Shown: in pieces, positions 1 through 16,336 of the stretch
Layout of the letters: each line of letters begins with the position of its first letter
Numbering within the stretch: the first letter of the stretch is position 1
Assembly (NCBI RefSeq): GCF_000744705.1
Contig: NZ_JQML01000001.1
Coordinates: 7,636,017-7,700,016, forward strand
From: Streptacidiphilus albus JL83
GTDB taxonomy: Bacteria > Actinomycetota > Actinomycetes > Streptomycetales > Streptomycetaceae
Direction: 5' to 3'
DNA: 64,000 bases
Position numbers and translations under genes: made by a program
The notes under the pieces: generated by a model
The model's database searches: none
Told to the model about the DNA's origin: nothing
Seen by the model: the letters and a program-made list of their open reading frames with translations, nothing else

Positions 1-8208
<8,208 letters not shown>

Positions 8209-8300
8209 CTTTCAGTCTCTCCAAGAGATTTGCTGGTGGTTCGACGTGCACCTGGTCCGGGCGTCCGCCCACGGACGCCCGGACGGGCTCAGGAGCTTCC

Positions 8301-9662
8301 TCAGACGGCTGCCGCGTGACCGGCCAGCAGTCCGCCGGCCTCCGCCCCCTGCTTGACGTTGATCACGAGGTTGCCGCTCGCCGTGTCGGCCTGGCGGACG
8401 AAGGTGCCGGCGTACTCGCCGCCGAACACCAGTGGGCCGAGACAGACGTAGTAGTCGCGGTACTCGGCGCCGTTGAAGGCCCGGCTGGTCCACAGCTGGT
8501 CCAGCCGCTGCTGGCAGATGAAGCCCGACTCGGCCGCCGCGGCGCCGATGGCCGCGGTCCACTCCTCGTCCGACACCTGGTCCCCGAAGACGATGCCCCG
8601 GCCGCCGTAGTCGGAGCCCGGCTTGAGCACCATCCGGCTCCGGTGGGCGATGGCCTCGGCAGCCGTGGCCTCGGTCACCCGGAACGTCCTGGGGATGTAC
8701 CGCCGGACGAACTCCCGCTCGGCCTCGGTGAAGCTCTCCGCGAAGGAGTCCGAGGTCAGCAGCTCCAGATTGGCCTTGTTGTCGAACAGCGCGCTGGTCG
8801 GCGGTGCGATGAAGTCCACCAGCCCCGCTGCGTCCGCCTCCATCAGTCCGACGGTGACCTCGGCGGGGACGAACTTCCGGGTCTCCAGCCAGGTGTACAT
8901 GGTGAACACGACGTCGACGCGCCGGCCCTCGTAGTACACGCCGTCGGCCCGGACGTCGAGATCCTGCACCAGGCCGTTGGCGTAGCCGAACCCGAAGGAG
9001 CCGACCAGCCGTTCGAAGGCCTGGCGGCCCGAGTTGATGTCGGCGCTGTCCGCGATGGCCTCGAACACCACGGGCCGGCCGGCGGACTCCCGCGGCCGCA
9101 CCAGGGACTGGAAGGCCTGGCCCCAGATGCTCCGCATCTCGGGGGCCGAGACGTCGTAGCCCGCCTCCTGGAGGTACTGGAAGTAGCCGGAGCCACGGAA
9201 CTGCTGCACATACGGGTCGACGGTGTTCATCCCGCCCAGCGGCGCCGAGACATTGACCTCGACCACCTTGGGACCGCTGGTGGTGAGCACGAAGTCGGGG
9301 CGGGCGAACTGGCTGGCCATGTGGAGGTTGCGCTTGTTCAGCGACCGGGTCAGCAGGTCCGACTCCTCGCGGGCGAGCCCCTGGAACTCCATCCAGGCCG
9401 CGATGTCGCCGCCGAACACCCGCTCCGGGATGGCCTGCAGCAGGCCGACCACGGTCCGGGCGGCGTAGGAGAGCTCGTCGACGAACCCGGTGGAGAAGAG
9501 CGGCGGCGGGAAGATGTGCGGCCAGCCCTTGCGGTAGATGCCCGCCGCGAAGGCGTCCGCGTCCTTCCGCGCCGTCTCTAGGCCCACCGTCTCCTGGTAC
9601 TTGCCCCAGCTGTCCGTCAGTTCGGGGGCGAGCAGGGTGGCCTGCTCCTCGGCGCGCGTCAT
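8301..9662 (-). CDS. ATP-grasp enzyme with circularly permuted motif order
   Basis: 453 residues. The ATG at 9662 overlaps the upstream stop (ATGA), which implies translational coupling. The metal-binding segment VEVNVSAPLGG lies near residue 130, whereas the Lys and Gly-rich nucleotide loop VLKPGSDYGGRG lies near residue 370. This is the reverse of the usual ATP-grasp order and matches circularly permuted ATP-grasp families (glutathionylspermidine synthase-like and CP_ATPgrasp groups). Such enzymes activate a carboxylate as acyl phosphate and join it to an amine. The substrate cannot be read from sequence. Its position between a second ATP-grasp gene and the NRPS suggests it adds or caps an amino acid on the pathway product. 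A 92-bp gap separates it from the NRPS start. Confidence 0.8.
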   Translation of the reverse strand: MTRAEEQATLLAPELTDSWGKYQETVGLETARKDADAFAAGIYRKGWPHIFPPPLFSTGFVDELSYAARTVVGLLQAIPERVFGGDIAAWMEFQGLAREESDLLTRSLNKRNLHMASQFARPDFVLTTSGPKVVEVNVSAPLGGMNTVDPYVQQFRGSGYFQYLQEAGYDVSAPEMRSIWGQAFQSLVRPRESAGRPVVFEAIADSADINSGRQAFERLVGSFGFGYANGLVQDLDVRADGVYYEGRRVDVVFTMYTWLETRKFVPAEVTVGLMEADAAGLVDFIAPPTSALFDNKANLELLTSDSFAESFTEAEREFVRRYIPRTFRVTEATAAEAIAHRSRMVLKPGSDYGGRGIVFGDQVSDEEWTAAIGAAAAESGFICQQRLDQLWTSRAFNGAEYRDYYVCLGPLVFGGEYAGTFVRQADTASGNLVINVKQGAEAGGLLAGHAAAV

Positions 9663-10678
9663 GCCGACAGCGCCTTCAGGCGGCCGTCGCGCACCAGGGC
9701 TGCCAGCAGGTGGTCCAGGACCTCCGGGGTCTTGTCGACCCCGGTCGCCAGCATCGTCCACTTGGTCGCACCCGGGTTCTCCAGGTTCAGCTCGAGGACG
9801 TAGGGGAAGGCCAGGTCGATGCCGGCGAAGTAGATGCCCTGGCGCATCAGGGACTCGCCGAGCTCGCGGCAGAACGCGTCCTCCTCCGGCGTGAGCTCCA
9901 TGTCGGCGAAGCCGTTGCCCAGGGTGGCGTTGGCCCGGTGGTCGTCGCCGTTGTGGAACCGGCGGAAGCCGCAGACCGGCACGCCACCGGCGATCAGGAC
10001 GCGCTGCTCGTTCTCCACGACGTTGGGGACGTACTCCTGCATCGTGATGTAGTTGCGGGACAGGCCGATGTTCTGCCGGCCGTAGTTCTCGTACCGCGAC
10101 ACCTCGTTGCCGGTGGCCGACTGCAGCAGGGCGCGGAAGTTCTTCTCCCGGGCGTTGACGTAGTAGATGTCGGCGCCGCAGCCCTCGTTGCCCGGCTTGA
10201 TGATCCACGCGGTCTCGGGATCGTCGGTCACCACCTTGTTCAGCTCCTTGAAGCTGTTCGAGACGTAGGTGGTGGGCAGGTGGTCGCGCGGCACGCCGCC
10301 GGGCAGGCAGGTCTTGCTGTTCAGGAACAGCACCCCGGCCGCGTCGTTGACGAAGGTGACCCGCTGGTTGAGCACCCAGAGCAGCTGGTAGGTCTCCAGG
10401 AAGAGGTTCGGGTGCGGGCTGGTGAGCAGCCAGACCAGATCGAAGTCCTCGCAGCTGGCCTGTTCCAGCCGCTCCTCCGGGAACGGCATGCCGTCGAAGT
10501 ACTCCCGGTCGGCCTGGAACATGTCGCACACCACGGTGCCCTCTTTGATGCCCAGCGTCTCGATGTCGGCCAGGTGCACCTCGTGACCGGCCCGGAACAG
10601 CCCGTTCGGCATGATGGACTGGTTGTCGAGACGCCACTGCTGCATGTGCGATATCAGCACGAGAACTTTGTAGCCCAC
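9659..10678 (-). CDS. Glutathione synthetase-like ATP-grasp ligase
   Basis: 339 residues, GTG start at 10678 with AAGGGGAG upstream. The motif order is the normal ATP-grasp one: the Lys segment AWIIKPGNEGCGADIYYV near residue 170, then GIDLAFPYVLELNLENPGA near residue 295 with the metal-binding E-x-N. This resembles the GshB/RimK branch, which forms peptide bonds between a carboxylate and an amino acid. The stop overlaps the next start by 4 bp. Role inferred: one peptide-bond-forming step of the operon's product, working off the NRPS. An alternative is a cyclising ligase, since some small-antibiotic ATP-grasps close rings. Confidence 0.8.
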   Translation of the reverse strand: MGYKVLVLISHMQQWRLDNQSIMPNGLFRAGHEVHLADIETLGIKEGTVVCDMFQADREYFDGMPFPEERLEQASCEDFDLVWLLTSPHPNLFLETYQLLWVLNQRVTFVNDAAGVLFLNSKTCLPGGVPRDHLPTTYVSNSFKELNKVVTDDPETAWIIKPGNEGCGADIYYVNAREKNFRALLQSATGNEVSRYENYGRQNIGLSRNYITMQEYVPNVVENEQRVLIAGGVPVCGFRRFHNGDDHRANATLGNGFADMELTPEEDAFCRELGESLMRQGIYFAGIDLAFPYVLELNLENPGATKWTMLATGVDKTPEVLDHLLAALVRDGRLKALSA

Positions 10679-10707
10679 GGTTCAACTCCCCTTCGAGTCG
10701 TACGGGT

Positions 10708-11928
10708 TCAGCTGCGCAGGTCTTGCGCTAGCACATCGAGGTCGGTGCTGATCGCGGCCGGGTCGGGCCCCGCCAGCAGCACGTATCCGATTCGGTCGTA
10801 GTTGGTCTGCGCCGTGCGGTCGGACGACAGCGCGCCGGGCTGCACCCGGCCGCGCCGGAAGGTGGGCAGCCGGGTGAAGGACTCGTGGACGTCCTCGTGC
10901 GTCTTGCCGTCCGCGACCTCGTCCGGCAGGACGAACCTGCTGGAGGCCGCGGCGAACTCCGGCGCCGAGCGCTGCTGCGGCTCCGTCTTGTGCAGGTGGA
11001 AGTCGAGGTAGTGCGCGACCAGGTCGATCCCCGTGCACCAGGCGACCAGCTGGGTGATGTGACCGCCGGGCAGCCGGGGATTGATCTCGATCAGGTGCGG
11101 GCCGCTGTCGTTGATCCGCAGCTCCACATGGGCCGCTCCGCAGCGCAGCCCGGTGGCCTCGACCCAGCCGACCACCTGCTCGCCGACCTCCTTCGCCTGC
11201 TGCTCGGGGAGCGGCGCGGGAAAGATGTGGCCGCGCTCGACGAAGTTCGGCGGGTCTCCCAGGAACTTCCTGGTGAGGCCGGCCACGCGCCACCCGTGCC
11301 CGGCCTGCCAGTACAGCTCGCAGCTGTACTCGTCGCCGTCGATGAACTCCTCGAACAGCACGGCCCGGACCGGCTTGTACTCCCGGACGTTCACCACATG
11401 GCTGCGGTAGCGCTCGGTGCACGAGACGACGTCGGCGGGCGTCCGGCACAGCTGCACCGAGACGCTGCCGCTCTCGTCCACGGGCTTGACGATGACCGGG
11501 TAGGGGAGTGAGTCGAGGTCGACCTCGTCGAGCTCCTCCTCGGGGACCGTCAGGGTCCAGATCCCGCCGGGCAGGTCCCTGGTCAACTCCCGGGCGACGT
11601 CCTTGTACCGGGCAGCTACCAGCCCGGACACATCGGCGTGCGGCAGGCCGAGTGCCATGGCACAGAGCGCGGCCGTCACCAGGTGGTAGTCGTCGAAGGA
11701 GATGACCGCTTCCACGTCCTCGTTGCGGAGGGCGCGCAGGATCTCGGCCACGTTGTAGGTGTCACAGGTGACCACCGTGTCGCAGAGGTCCAGCGGGTTG
11801 TCCGGGAGCGTCTCGTAGAACCCGCGCTGCATGGTGACGAAGACGGTGCGGTAGCCGCGCCGGGTCGCCAGCCTGATCGCGTCGGACGTGGTCCCTGTTG
11901 AGTTTGCCTCAAGAAAAACGATTGCCAT
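10708..11928 (-). CDS. ATP-grasp amino acid ligase (BacD/CarB-like)
   Basis: 406 residues, ATG at 11928. The N-terminal preATP-grasp domain (AIVFLEANSTGTTSDAI) is followed by the Lys segment YPVIVKPVDESGSVSVQL near residue 145 and the metal-binding segment GPHLIEINPRLPGGHI near residue 270. This is the arrangement of L-amino acid ligases and carbamoyl-phosphate-synthase-like ATP-grasps. Such proteins often sit beside PLP-dependent synthases in small-peptide antibiotic clusters, as in dapdiamide. It starts 26 bp after the SbnA-like gene and stops 29 bp before the next ligase. The likely role is coupling the amino acid made by the neighbouring SbnA-like enzyme; this is inferred from context. 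Confidence 0.8.
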   Translation of the reverse strand: MAIVFLEANSTGTTSDAIRLATRRGYRTVFVTMQRGFYETLPDNPLDLCDTVVTCDTYNVAEILRALRNEDVEAVISFDDYHLVTAALCAMALGLPHADVSGLVAARYKDVARELTRDLPGGIWTLTVPEEELDEVDLDSLPYPVIVKPVDESGSVSVQLCRTPADVVSCTERYRSHVVNVREYKPVRAVLFEEFIDGDEYSCELYWQAGHGWRVAGLTRKFLGDPPNFVERGHIFPAPLPEQQAKEVGEQVVGWVEATGLRCGAAHVELRINDSGPHLIEINPRLPGGHITQLVAWCTGIDLVAHYLDFHLHKTEPQQRSAPEFAAASSRFVLPDEVADGKTHEDVHESFTRLPTFRRGRVQPGALSSDRTAQTNYDRIGYVLLAGPDPAAISTDLDVLAQDLRS

Positions 11929-11954
11929 GTGCTGTCCGAAAACCCTTTGATCGT

Positions 11955-13022
11955 TCAGTCGTTGGCGAGCGTGGCGGTCCGGAGCCCGTACTCGGTGGGC
12001 ACCTGCTCGTTGGTCGGGCGGGAGGCGGCGGCGACGAGCCCCTCCGGGGTGGTGATCCCGGCGGCCTCGATCTTGTCGGCGAGACCGTCGGCCCGCAGCC
12101 AGTCGGGATGGAAGGACTCGCCGAGGTAGTTGACGCCGCCGTCGGCCGCCATGACGACGATCCGGCTGCCGGGGTACCGGTAGGCGTGGTGCACGGCGGC
12201 GAACACCGCGGCGCCGGCGGACTCGCCGACCAGCAGGCCCTCGTTCCTGGCCAGGACGCGCATGGTGGCGATGCCCTCGTAGTCCGCGACCAGGTGGACC
12301 CGGTCCACCACGGAGTGGTCGAGGTTGCCGGGCTTCCAGGCCAGACCGAGACCGCGCATCGAGTACTTGGCGAACGGGTACCCGAACGCGGCCGACCCTG
12401 CGGCGTCCACACCGACGGTGATCGCGTCGGGCAGCGCCTGCTTCACGGCCGCCGACAGTCCGCTGATGTGGCCACCGGTGCTGACCGCGGTCACCAAAGC
12501 GTCGAACTCCGGTACGTCGTTCAGGAGTTCGCGACTGGTGAGCTCGAAGTGGGCCCTGACGTTGTCCGGGTTGTTGTACTGATCCGGCCAGAACGCGTCG
12601 GGAGTCACCGACAGCAACTGCTGGACCCGCTCGATGCGCGGCCGCTGGTAGCCACCCGACTCGTCGGGCGTGTCCACCATCTCGATCTCGGCACCGAGCG
12701 CGGTGGCGAAGTCGACCATGCTTCTGGGCGCCTTGGGATCGATGACCAGGATGACCCGGTAGCCGCGCGTCGCGCCGATCAGCGCCAGCGACTTGCCCAG
12801 GTTTCCGGACGTCGACTCGATGATCGTGCCGTGCGGCTTCAGCCGCCCGTCACGCTCCGCTCCGGTGACCATCGAGACCGCCGCGCGGTCCTTGATGCTT
12901 CCCCCGGGATTGAAGGATTCGAGCTTTATAAGAATTTCGGAGGCGAATGCGCTAAGGGTGCGCAGCCTGACCACGGGGGTGTGGCCCGTGGTCTCCAGAA
13001 TCGAGTTGTAAATCACTGTCAT
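11955..13022 (-). CDS. SbnA-like PLP enzyme (2,3-diaminopropionate pathway)
   Basis: 355 residues, fold type II PLP enzyme. The PLP lysine is K44 in NPGGSIKDRA. The phosphate/substrate loop is ESTSGNLG (69-76) with Leu in place of the CysK Thr. Segments such as the one around residues 118-150 (PDESGGYQRPRIERVQQLL, then FWPDQYNN) match Staphylococcus aureus SbnA better than CysK. SbnA joins O-phosphoserine and glutamate to give N-(1-amino-1-carboxyethyl)glutamate, which SbnB oxidises to 2,3-diaminopropionate. No SbnB homologue is visible in the window; it may lie past the left edge. Gaps of 11 and 26 bp to its neighbours place it inside the operon. A plain cysteine-synthase-like activity is the alternative. 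Confidence 0.85.
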   Translation of the reverse strand: MTVIYNSILETTGHTPVVRLRTLSAFASEILIKLESFNPGGSIKDRAAVSMVTGAERDGRLKPHGTIIESTSGNLGKSLALIGATRGYRVILVIDPKAPRSMVDFATALGAEIEMVDTPDESGGYQRPRIERVQQLLSVTPDAFWPDQYNNPDNVRAHFELTSRELLNDVPEFDALVTAVSTGGHISGLSAAVKQALPDAITVGVDAAGSAAFGYPFAKYSMRGLGLAWKPGNLDHSVVDRVHLVADYEGIATMRVLARNEGLLVGESAGAAVFAAVHHAYRYPGSRIVVMAADGGVNYLGESFHPDWLRADGLADKIEAAGITTPEGLVAAASRPTNEQVPTEYGLRTATLAND

Positions 13023-13033
13023 CCCCCGATGAC

Positions 13034-13843
13034 TTAGAGAACGTCGTTCTCGACCGGAACGACCGGGGTGGTGTCCCGACTGACCAGGAACTCCGGCCGC
13101 CGAGAAATATCGGGTGCATTGCTGACCGCGTTGTAGGTGATGAGCAGAAGCGCACGACGATCGGGTGACAGATTGTCGGACGAGGAGTGAACGATGCTTG
13201 GATGGAAAGCGAAGACGGACCCGGCCGGGCCCACCCCGAGTTCCCTCCCGTACTTCTCCGCCAGCTCTTCGGCCTTTTCCGTCGGCACGGTGTGCTCAAG
13301 GGTCGCGGACACGTGCCGGCGCCAGTCCCCGCTCGGCTCGGCAGCCGTGGCGCCGTCGGCTTCGACGAGCCCCAGAACGTGTGTACCCGGGAGTAGTTGG
13401 AGCGGGCCGTTGGCCTCGTGCGTGTCGTCGAGCAGGACGGCAACGGTCACGGCATGGGGTTTCTCCATGCCGTCCTCCTTCGCCCAGAAGGCGAAGTCCT
13501 GGTGCCACGGCCACGCCGCACCGTCGTGCGGCTGCTTGAGGTTGACCTTGAACTGGTAGACGTACACCGGCTCCTCAAGGAGCTCCTCCGCCAGTCCGGC
13601 CAGGAGCGGGAGCGCGACCAGTCGGGCACATACCTGATCAAAGAGGTGACACCCGTGAATTGCGCGGACCGTTTTTCCGTCGGCTTCGAGGACGACCTCC
13701 GGGCGAATTTCCCGGCTCATTCGGTCGATGCTTTCCCGGAGCTTTTCGAGACTGGGTCCGCCGAGTGAAGTGGGCGACCTGTGCCAGCCATTCTCGGAAT
13801 AGTCGAGACTAGCGGTTTGAAGTAATTCGTTCGGTGCAGTCAT
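13034..13843 (-). CDS. Phytanoyl-CoA dioxygenase (PhyH) family Fe/2-oxoglutarate oxygenase
   Basis: 269 residues, ATG at 13843 with GGGGG upstream. The iron ligands are visible as H114 and D116 in PWHQDF, and H219 in HPSIVHSSSDN. R229/R230 follow and would hold 2-oxoglutarate. The PWHQDF form is typical of ectoine-hydroxylase-like and other amino-acid hydroxylases of the PhyH family. It is the first gene of the operon, 11 bp before the SbnA-like gene. Inferred role: hydroxylation or epoxidation of an amino acid or of the peptide product. The substrate is unknown. Confidence 0.85.
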   Translation of the reverse strand: MTAPNELLQTASLDYSENGWHRSPTSLGGPSLEKLRESIDRMSREIRPEVVLEADGKTVRAIHGCHLFDQVCARLVALPLLAGLAEELLEEPVYVYQFKVNLKQPHDGAAWPWHQDFAFWAKEDGMEKPHAVTVAVLLDDTHEANGPLQLLPGTHVLGLVEADGATAAEPSGDWRRHVSATLEHTVPTEKAEELAEKYGRELGVGPAGSVFAFHPSIVHSSSDNLSPDRRALLLITYNAVSNAPDISRRPEFLVSRDTTPVVPVENDVL

Positions 13844-14556
13844 ATCGCAAAACCCCCGAATGACGGACGTTTACCAGGACATTTACTGGCCGCTCGCCGA
13901 GACGCTATCACCCGGGTCGGTTCTATGGCCAGCATCAATGGCGGCGACGAAGGCTTGAATGGCTTGATCTGGACATGACCAAAAGCGACCAAATGGACAA
14001 TCCGCTCAATTTTCCGGTTTGTTGGCGGATTTGTGTCCACCCGGTGTGCGAACCGTGAGGCCGGGCGCCGGTGAAAAAAGACTTCCGTTCATGGCAGGGG
14101 TGTTGCAGCGCCTCCGAGTGTTCCGGGAATGTCCGGTTTGATCACCGGCTGCCGGGCCGGACGGGCCCGACGGCGGGGCCGGCGGCCCGGTGCGGAGCGG
14201 GTACGACCTTGCGCGGCGGGGTGAGCGGCCGGACGGCGCGGGTTGGCTGATTGTTTGTCATGAGGAGTGCTCGGTACCGCTTTGCTCCTCCGCCGGTGGC
14301 CAACCCGTCGGCGCGGGCGTCATGGTGGGGCCTCATGGTGCGGGCGTCATGGTGCGGGACCGGTTCACCGCAGCCTGATGGGCCCTCATCAGCCTTCGGC
14401 CTCAAGGTGGCTGTCCCGGTCCTGGCCCCGACTCCGCCCCGTCTGACGGTCCGTCTGCCATGGTCGCTGCCTCATCGAACGCGAAGAGTAATATACAACG
14501 GCCTTGTTCACTGCTTACACTTCTCGGCGACCGTGCAGTACTACTGAGGGGGTCCT
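13844..14556. promoter_or_regulatory. Divergent promoter region of the NRPS/ATP-grasp operon and the exporter
   Basis: 713 bp between the divergent oxygenase and MFS genes, with no convincing coding sequence on either strand. The parts next to both genes are AT-richer than the surroundings: about 13980-14040, and 14485-14530 around GAGTAATATACAAC. They are the likely promoters. The middle holds a short repeat, listed separately. No cluster regulator gene is seen here, so control must come from elsewhere. Confidence 0.5.
14313..14354. repeat. Two copies of a 15-bp direct repeat, 27-bp period
   Basis: GCGGGCGTCATGGTG occurs at 14313-14327 and 14340-14354 in the divergent intergenic region. Spacing is close to 2.5 helical turns. 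It could be a regulator site or chance. Confidence 0.35.
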
Positions 14557-15870
14557 GTGTTCGCCCTGCCCAGCCCGACATCCGTGTCGCGAGCCGTGAA
14601 GGGTGCGATGTCCGGCCTGCCGAGCGAGTTCTGGTGGCTGTGGACGAGCACACTGATCAACCGACTCGGTGGATTCGTCACCACTTTCATGGCGCTCTAC
14701 CTGACGGCGGACCGCGGTCTCTCCGCGGCCTTCGCGGGCCTGGTCGCCGCCCTGTACGGGGCCGGTGGGGCGGTCGCCTCGGTGCTGGCCGGCGTGCTGG
14801 CGGACCGGGTCGGCCGCCGCCCCACCCTGCTGATCTCCCAACTCGCAACCGCGGCGGCGATGGCGGTGCTCGGCTTCGTGCGGGAGCCCGCCCTCATCGC
14901 GGTGCTGGTCTGCGTGCTCGGGGTCGCCGCCAACGCGGCGAGGCCCTGCATCCAGGCCATCATCGCTGACCTGGTGCCGCAGGAGGACCGGGTCCGCGCG
15001 TTCTCCCTCAACTACTGGGCCGTCAACATCGGCTTCGGCGTGGCGTCGGCCGCCGCCGGGCTGATCGCCGAGCACGGCTATCTGCTGCTGTTCCTCGGCA
15101 ACGCGGTGTCCGTACTGGTGTGCGCAGTTGTGATCTTCTTCAAGGTCCCCGAGACCCGGCCGGAGCGCGTGCCCGCCGCGGCCGGCGACCCGGCCGACGC
15201 CGCGAAGGCCGACTCGGCCGGCGCTCCCTCCGTCGGACTCGGCACCGTGCTCCGCGACACCAAGTTCATGGCGGTCGTGGGCCTGGCCTTCCTGGTCGCC
15301 ATGGTCCTCATGCAGTACACCACCTCCCTGCCCGTCACCATGGGAAAGGAGGGCTTCTCCAGTGCCGACTACGGCGTGGTCATCAGCATGAACGGACTGG
15401 TGGTCGTCCTCGCCCAGATCCCGGTGAACAGGGGGCTGCGGAAGGCCAAGCCCATCACCATCCTGGTCGTGGCCTCCCTGCTCACCGGCTTCGGCTTCGG
15501 ACTCACCGCCCTCGCCCACTCGGTCCCGGTCTACATCCTGACCGTGTGCGTCTGGACCCTCGGCGAGATCATGCACAATCCCACCAGCATGGCGCTCGCC
15601 GCCGCACTCTCCCCGATCCACGCCCGCGGGCGCTACCAGGGCGTCTACTCCCTGGCGTGGGCCGGTGCGACCTTCGCGGGACCGCTGCTCGGCGGCATCC
15701 TGATCGACAGCTTCGGCGCCGACACCCTCTGGGCCGGGTGCGCGGTGGCCGGTACGGCAGCCGCTGCCGGCTACTGGCTGCTGCGGAACCAACTGGGCGA
15801 CGTGATCCCGACGGACGCCCCGGCCGAGGCCGAGCCGGAACTGGAGCAGGAGGTCGGCCTGGAGGCGTAG
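14557..15870 (+). CDS. MFS efflux transporter
   Basis: 437 residues, GTG at 14557 with GAGGGGG 5 bp upstream. There are about 12 hydrophobic segments. The MFS motif A, GVLADRVGRRPTLL, lies between helices 2 and 3, and a hydrophilic loop rich in Pro/Ala/Asp sits in the middle (about 195-225). This is the drug:H+ antiporter-like pattern. It is transcribed away from the NRPS/ATP-grasp operon across a 713-bp region and is probably its exporter or self-resistance gene. A hairpin terminator follows directly, so it is monocistronic. Confidence 0.85.
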   Translation: MFALPSPTSVSRAVKGAMSGLPSEFWWLWTSTLINRLGGFVTTFMALYLTADRGLSAAFAGLVAALYGAGGAVASVLAGVLADRVGRRPTLLISQLATAAAMAVLGFVREPALIAVLVCVLGVAANAARPCIQAIIADLVPQEDRVRAFSLNYWAVNIGFGVASAAAGLIAEHGYLLLFLGNAVSVLVCAVVIFFKVPETRPERVPAAAGDPADAAKADSAGAPSVGLGTVLRDTKFMAVVGLAFLVAMVLMQYTTSLPVTMGKEGFSSADYGVVISMNGLVVVLAQIPVNRGLRKAKPITILVVASLLTGFGFGLTALAHSVPVYILTVCVWTLGEIMHNPTSMALAAALSPIHARGRYQGVYSLAWAGATFAGPLLGGILIDSFGADTLWAGCAVAGTAAAAGYWLLRNQLGDVIPTDAPAEAEPELEQEVGLEA

Positions 15871-15904
15871 CCCCCGGCTCTTCCGCCCCGGCCCCCTCCC
15901 GCCC

Positions 15905-15936
15905 GGCCCCCTCCCGCCCCGCTGCGGGAGGGGGCC
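15905..15936 (+). terminator. Hairpin terminator after MFS gene
   Basis: Perfect 13-bp stem GGCCCCCTCCCGC / GCGGGAGGGGGCC with a 6-nt loop, 35 bp after the MFS stop. There is no U-tract, as is common in Streptomyces. Confidence 0.75.
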
Positions 15937-16336
15937 GCACACTGTCAGGGTGCTGAGCGCGGGCGGCGCCGCGGCGGTGGTCCCCGCGTCCTGAGCGCTT
16001 TCGGGCCAACAGAAGTGACGGTTCCTCAGGGGACGGCCCGGCACTGCGGGGTACTGGACGGCATTGTGAATAGTGAAATATTATATGTGACATGTGCGAT
16101 GGCTGATGCGCCGGGGGCTCGGGCAGCGGCGCAGGTCATCGCAGATCAGGACGCCCCGGAGACCGTGGCGTTGCCTACTCGGGTTCAGCGCGGCACCGCA
16201 ACGCAGCACCTCGACGCAGGTCCCGCGCGTCCACCACGCGCGGACGGTCGGGGCTGCGGCCATCCGCCGCGACTCCACAGCGGCACGACGACAATGCCCT
16301 GCGGAAGACCCGGGCCCGCGGGAGACATGGAGAACC
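15937..16336 (+). promoter_or_regulatory. Upstream region of the sedolisin gene
   Basis: 400 bp without a convincing gene. An AT-rich stretch at 16062-16095 (GTGAATAGTGAAATATTATA then TGTGACATG) stands out strongly from the GC-rich surroundings and contains a GTGAATA/GTGAAAT direct repeat. It is the probable promoter or operator. The frame is open upstream of the chosen start but lacks a ribosome site there. Confidence 0.45.

Noticed and set aside
13037..13051. GAGAACG-T-CGTTCTC palindrome
   Set aside because: It lies in the last codons of the oxygenase gene with 11 bp to the next gene and is too short for a terminator; probably chance.
13840..14040. 66-codon minus-strand frame upstream of the oxygenase
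   Set aside because: AT-richer, poor codon bias, no ribosome site; it overlaps the likely promoter.
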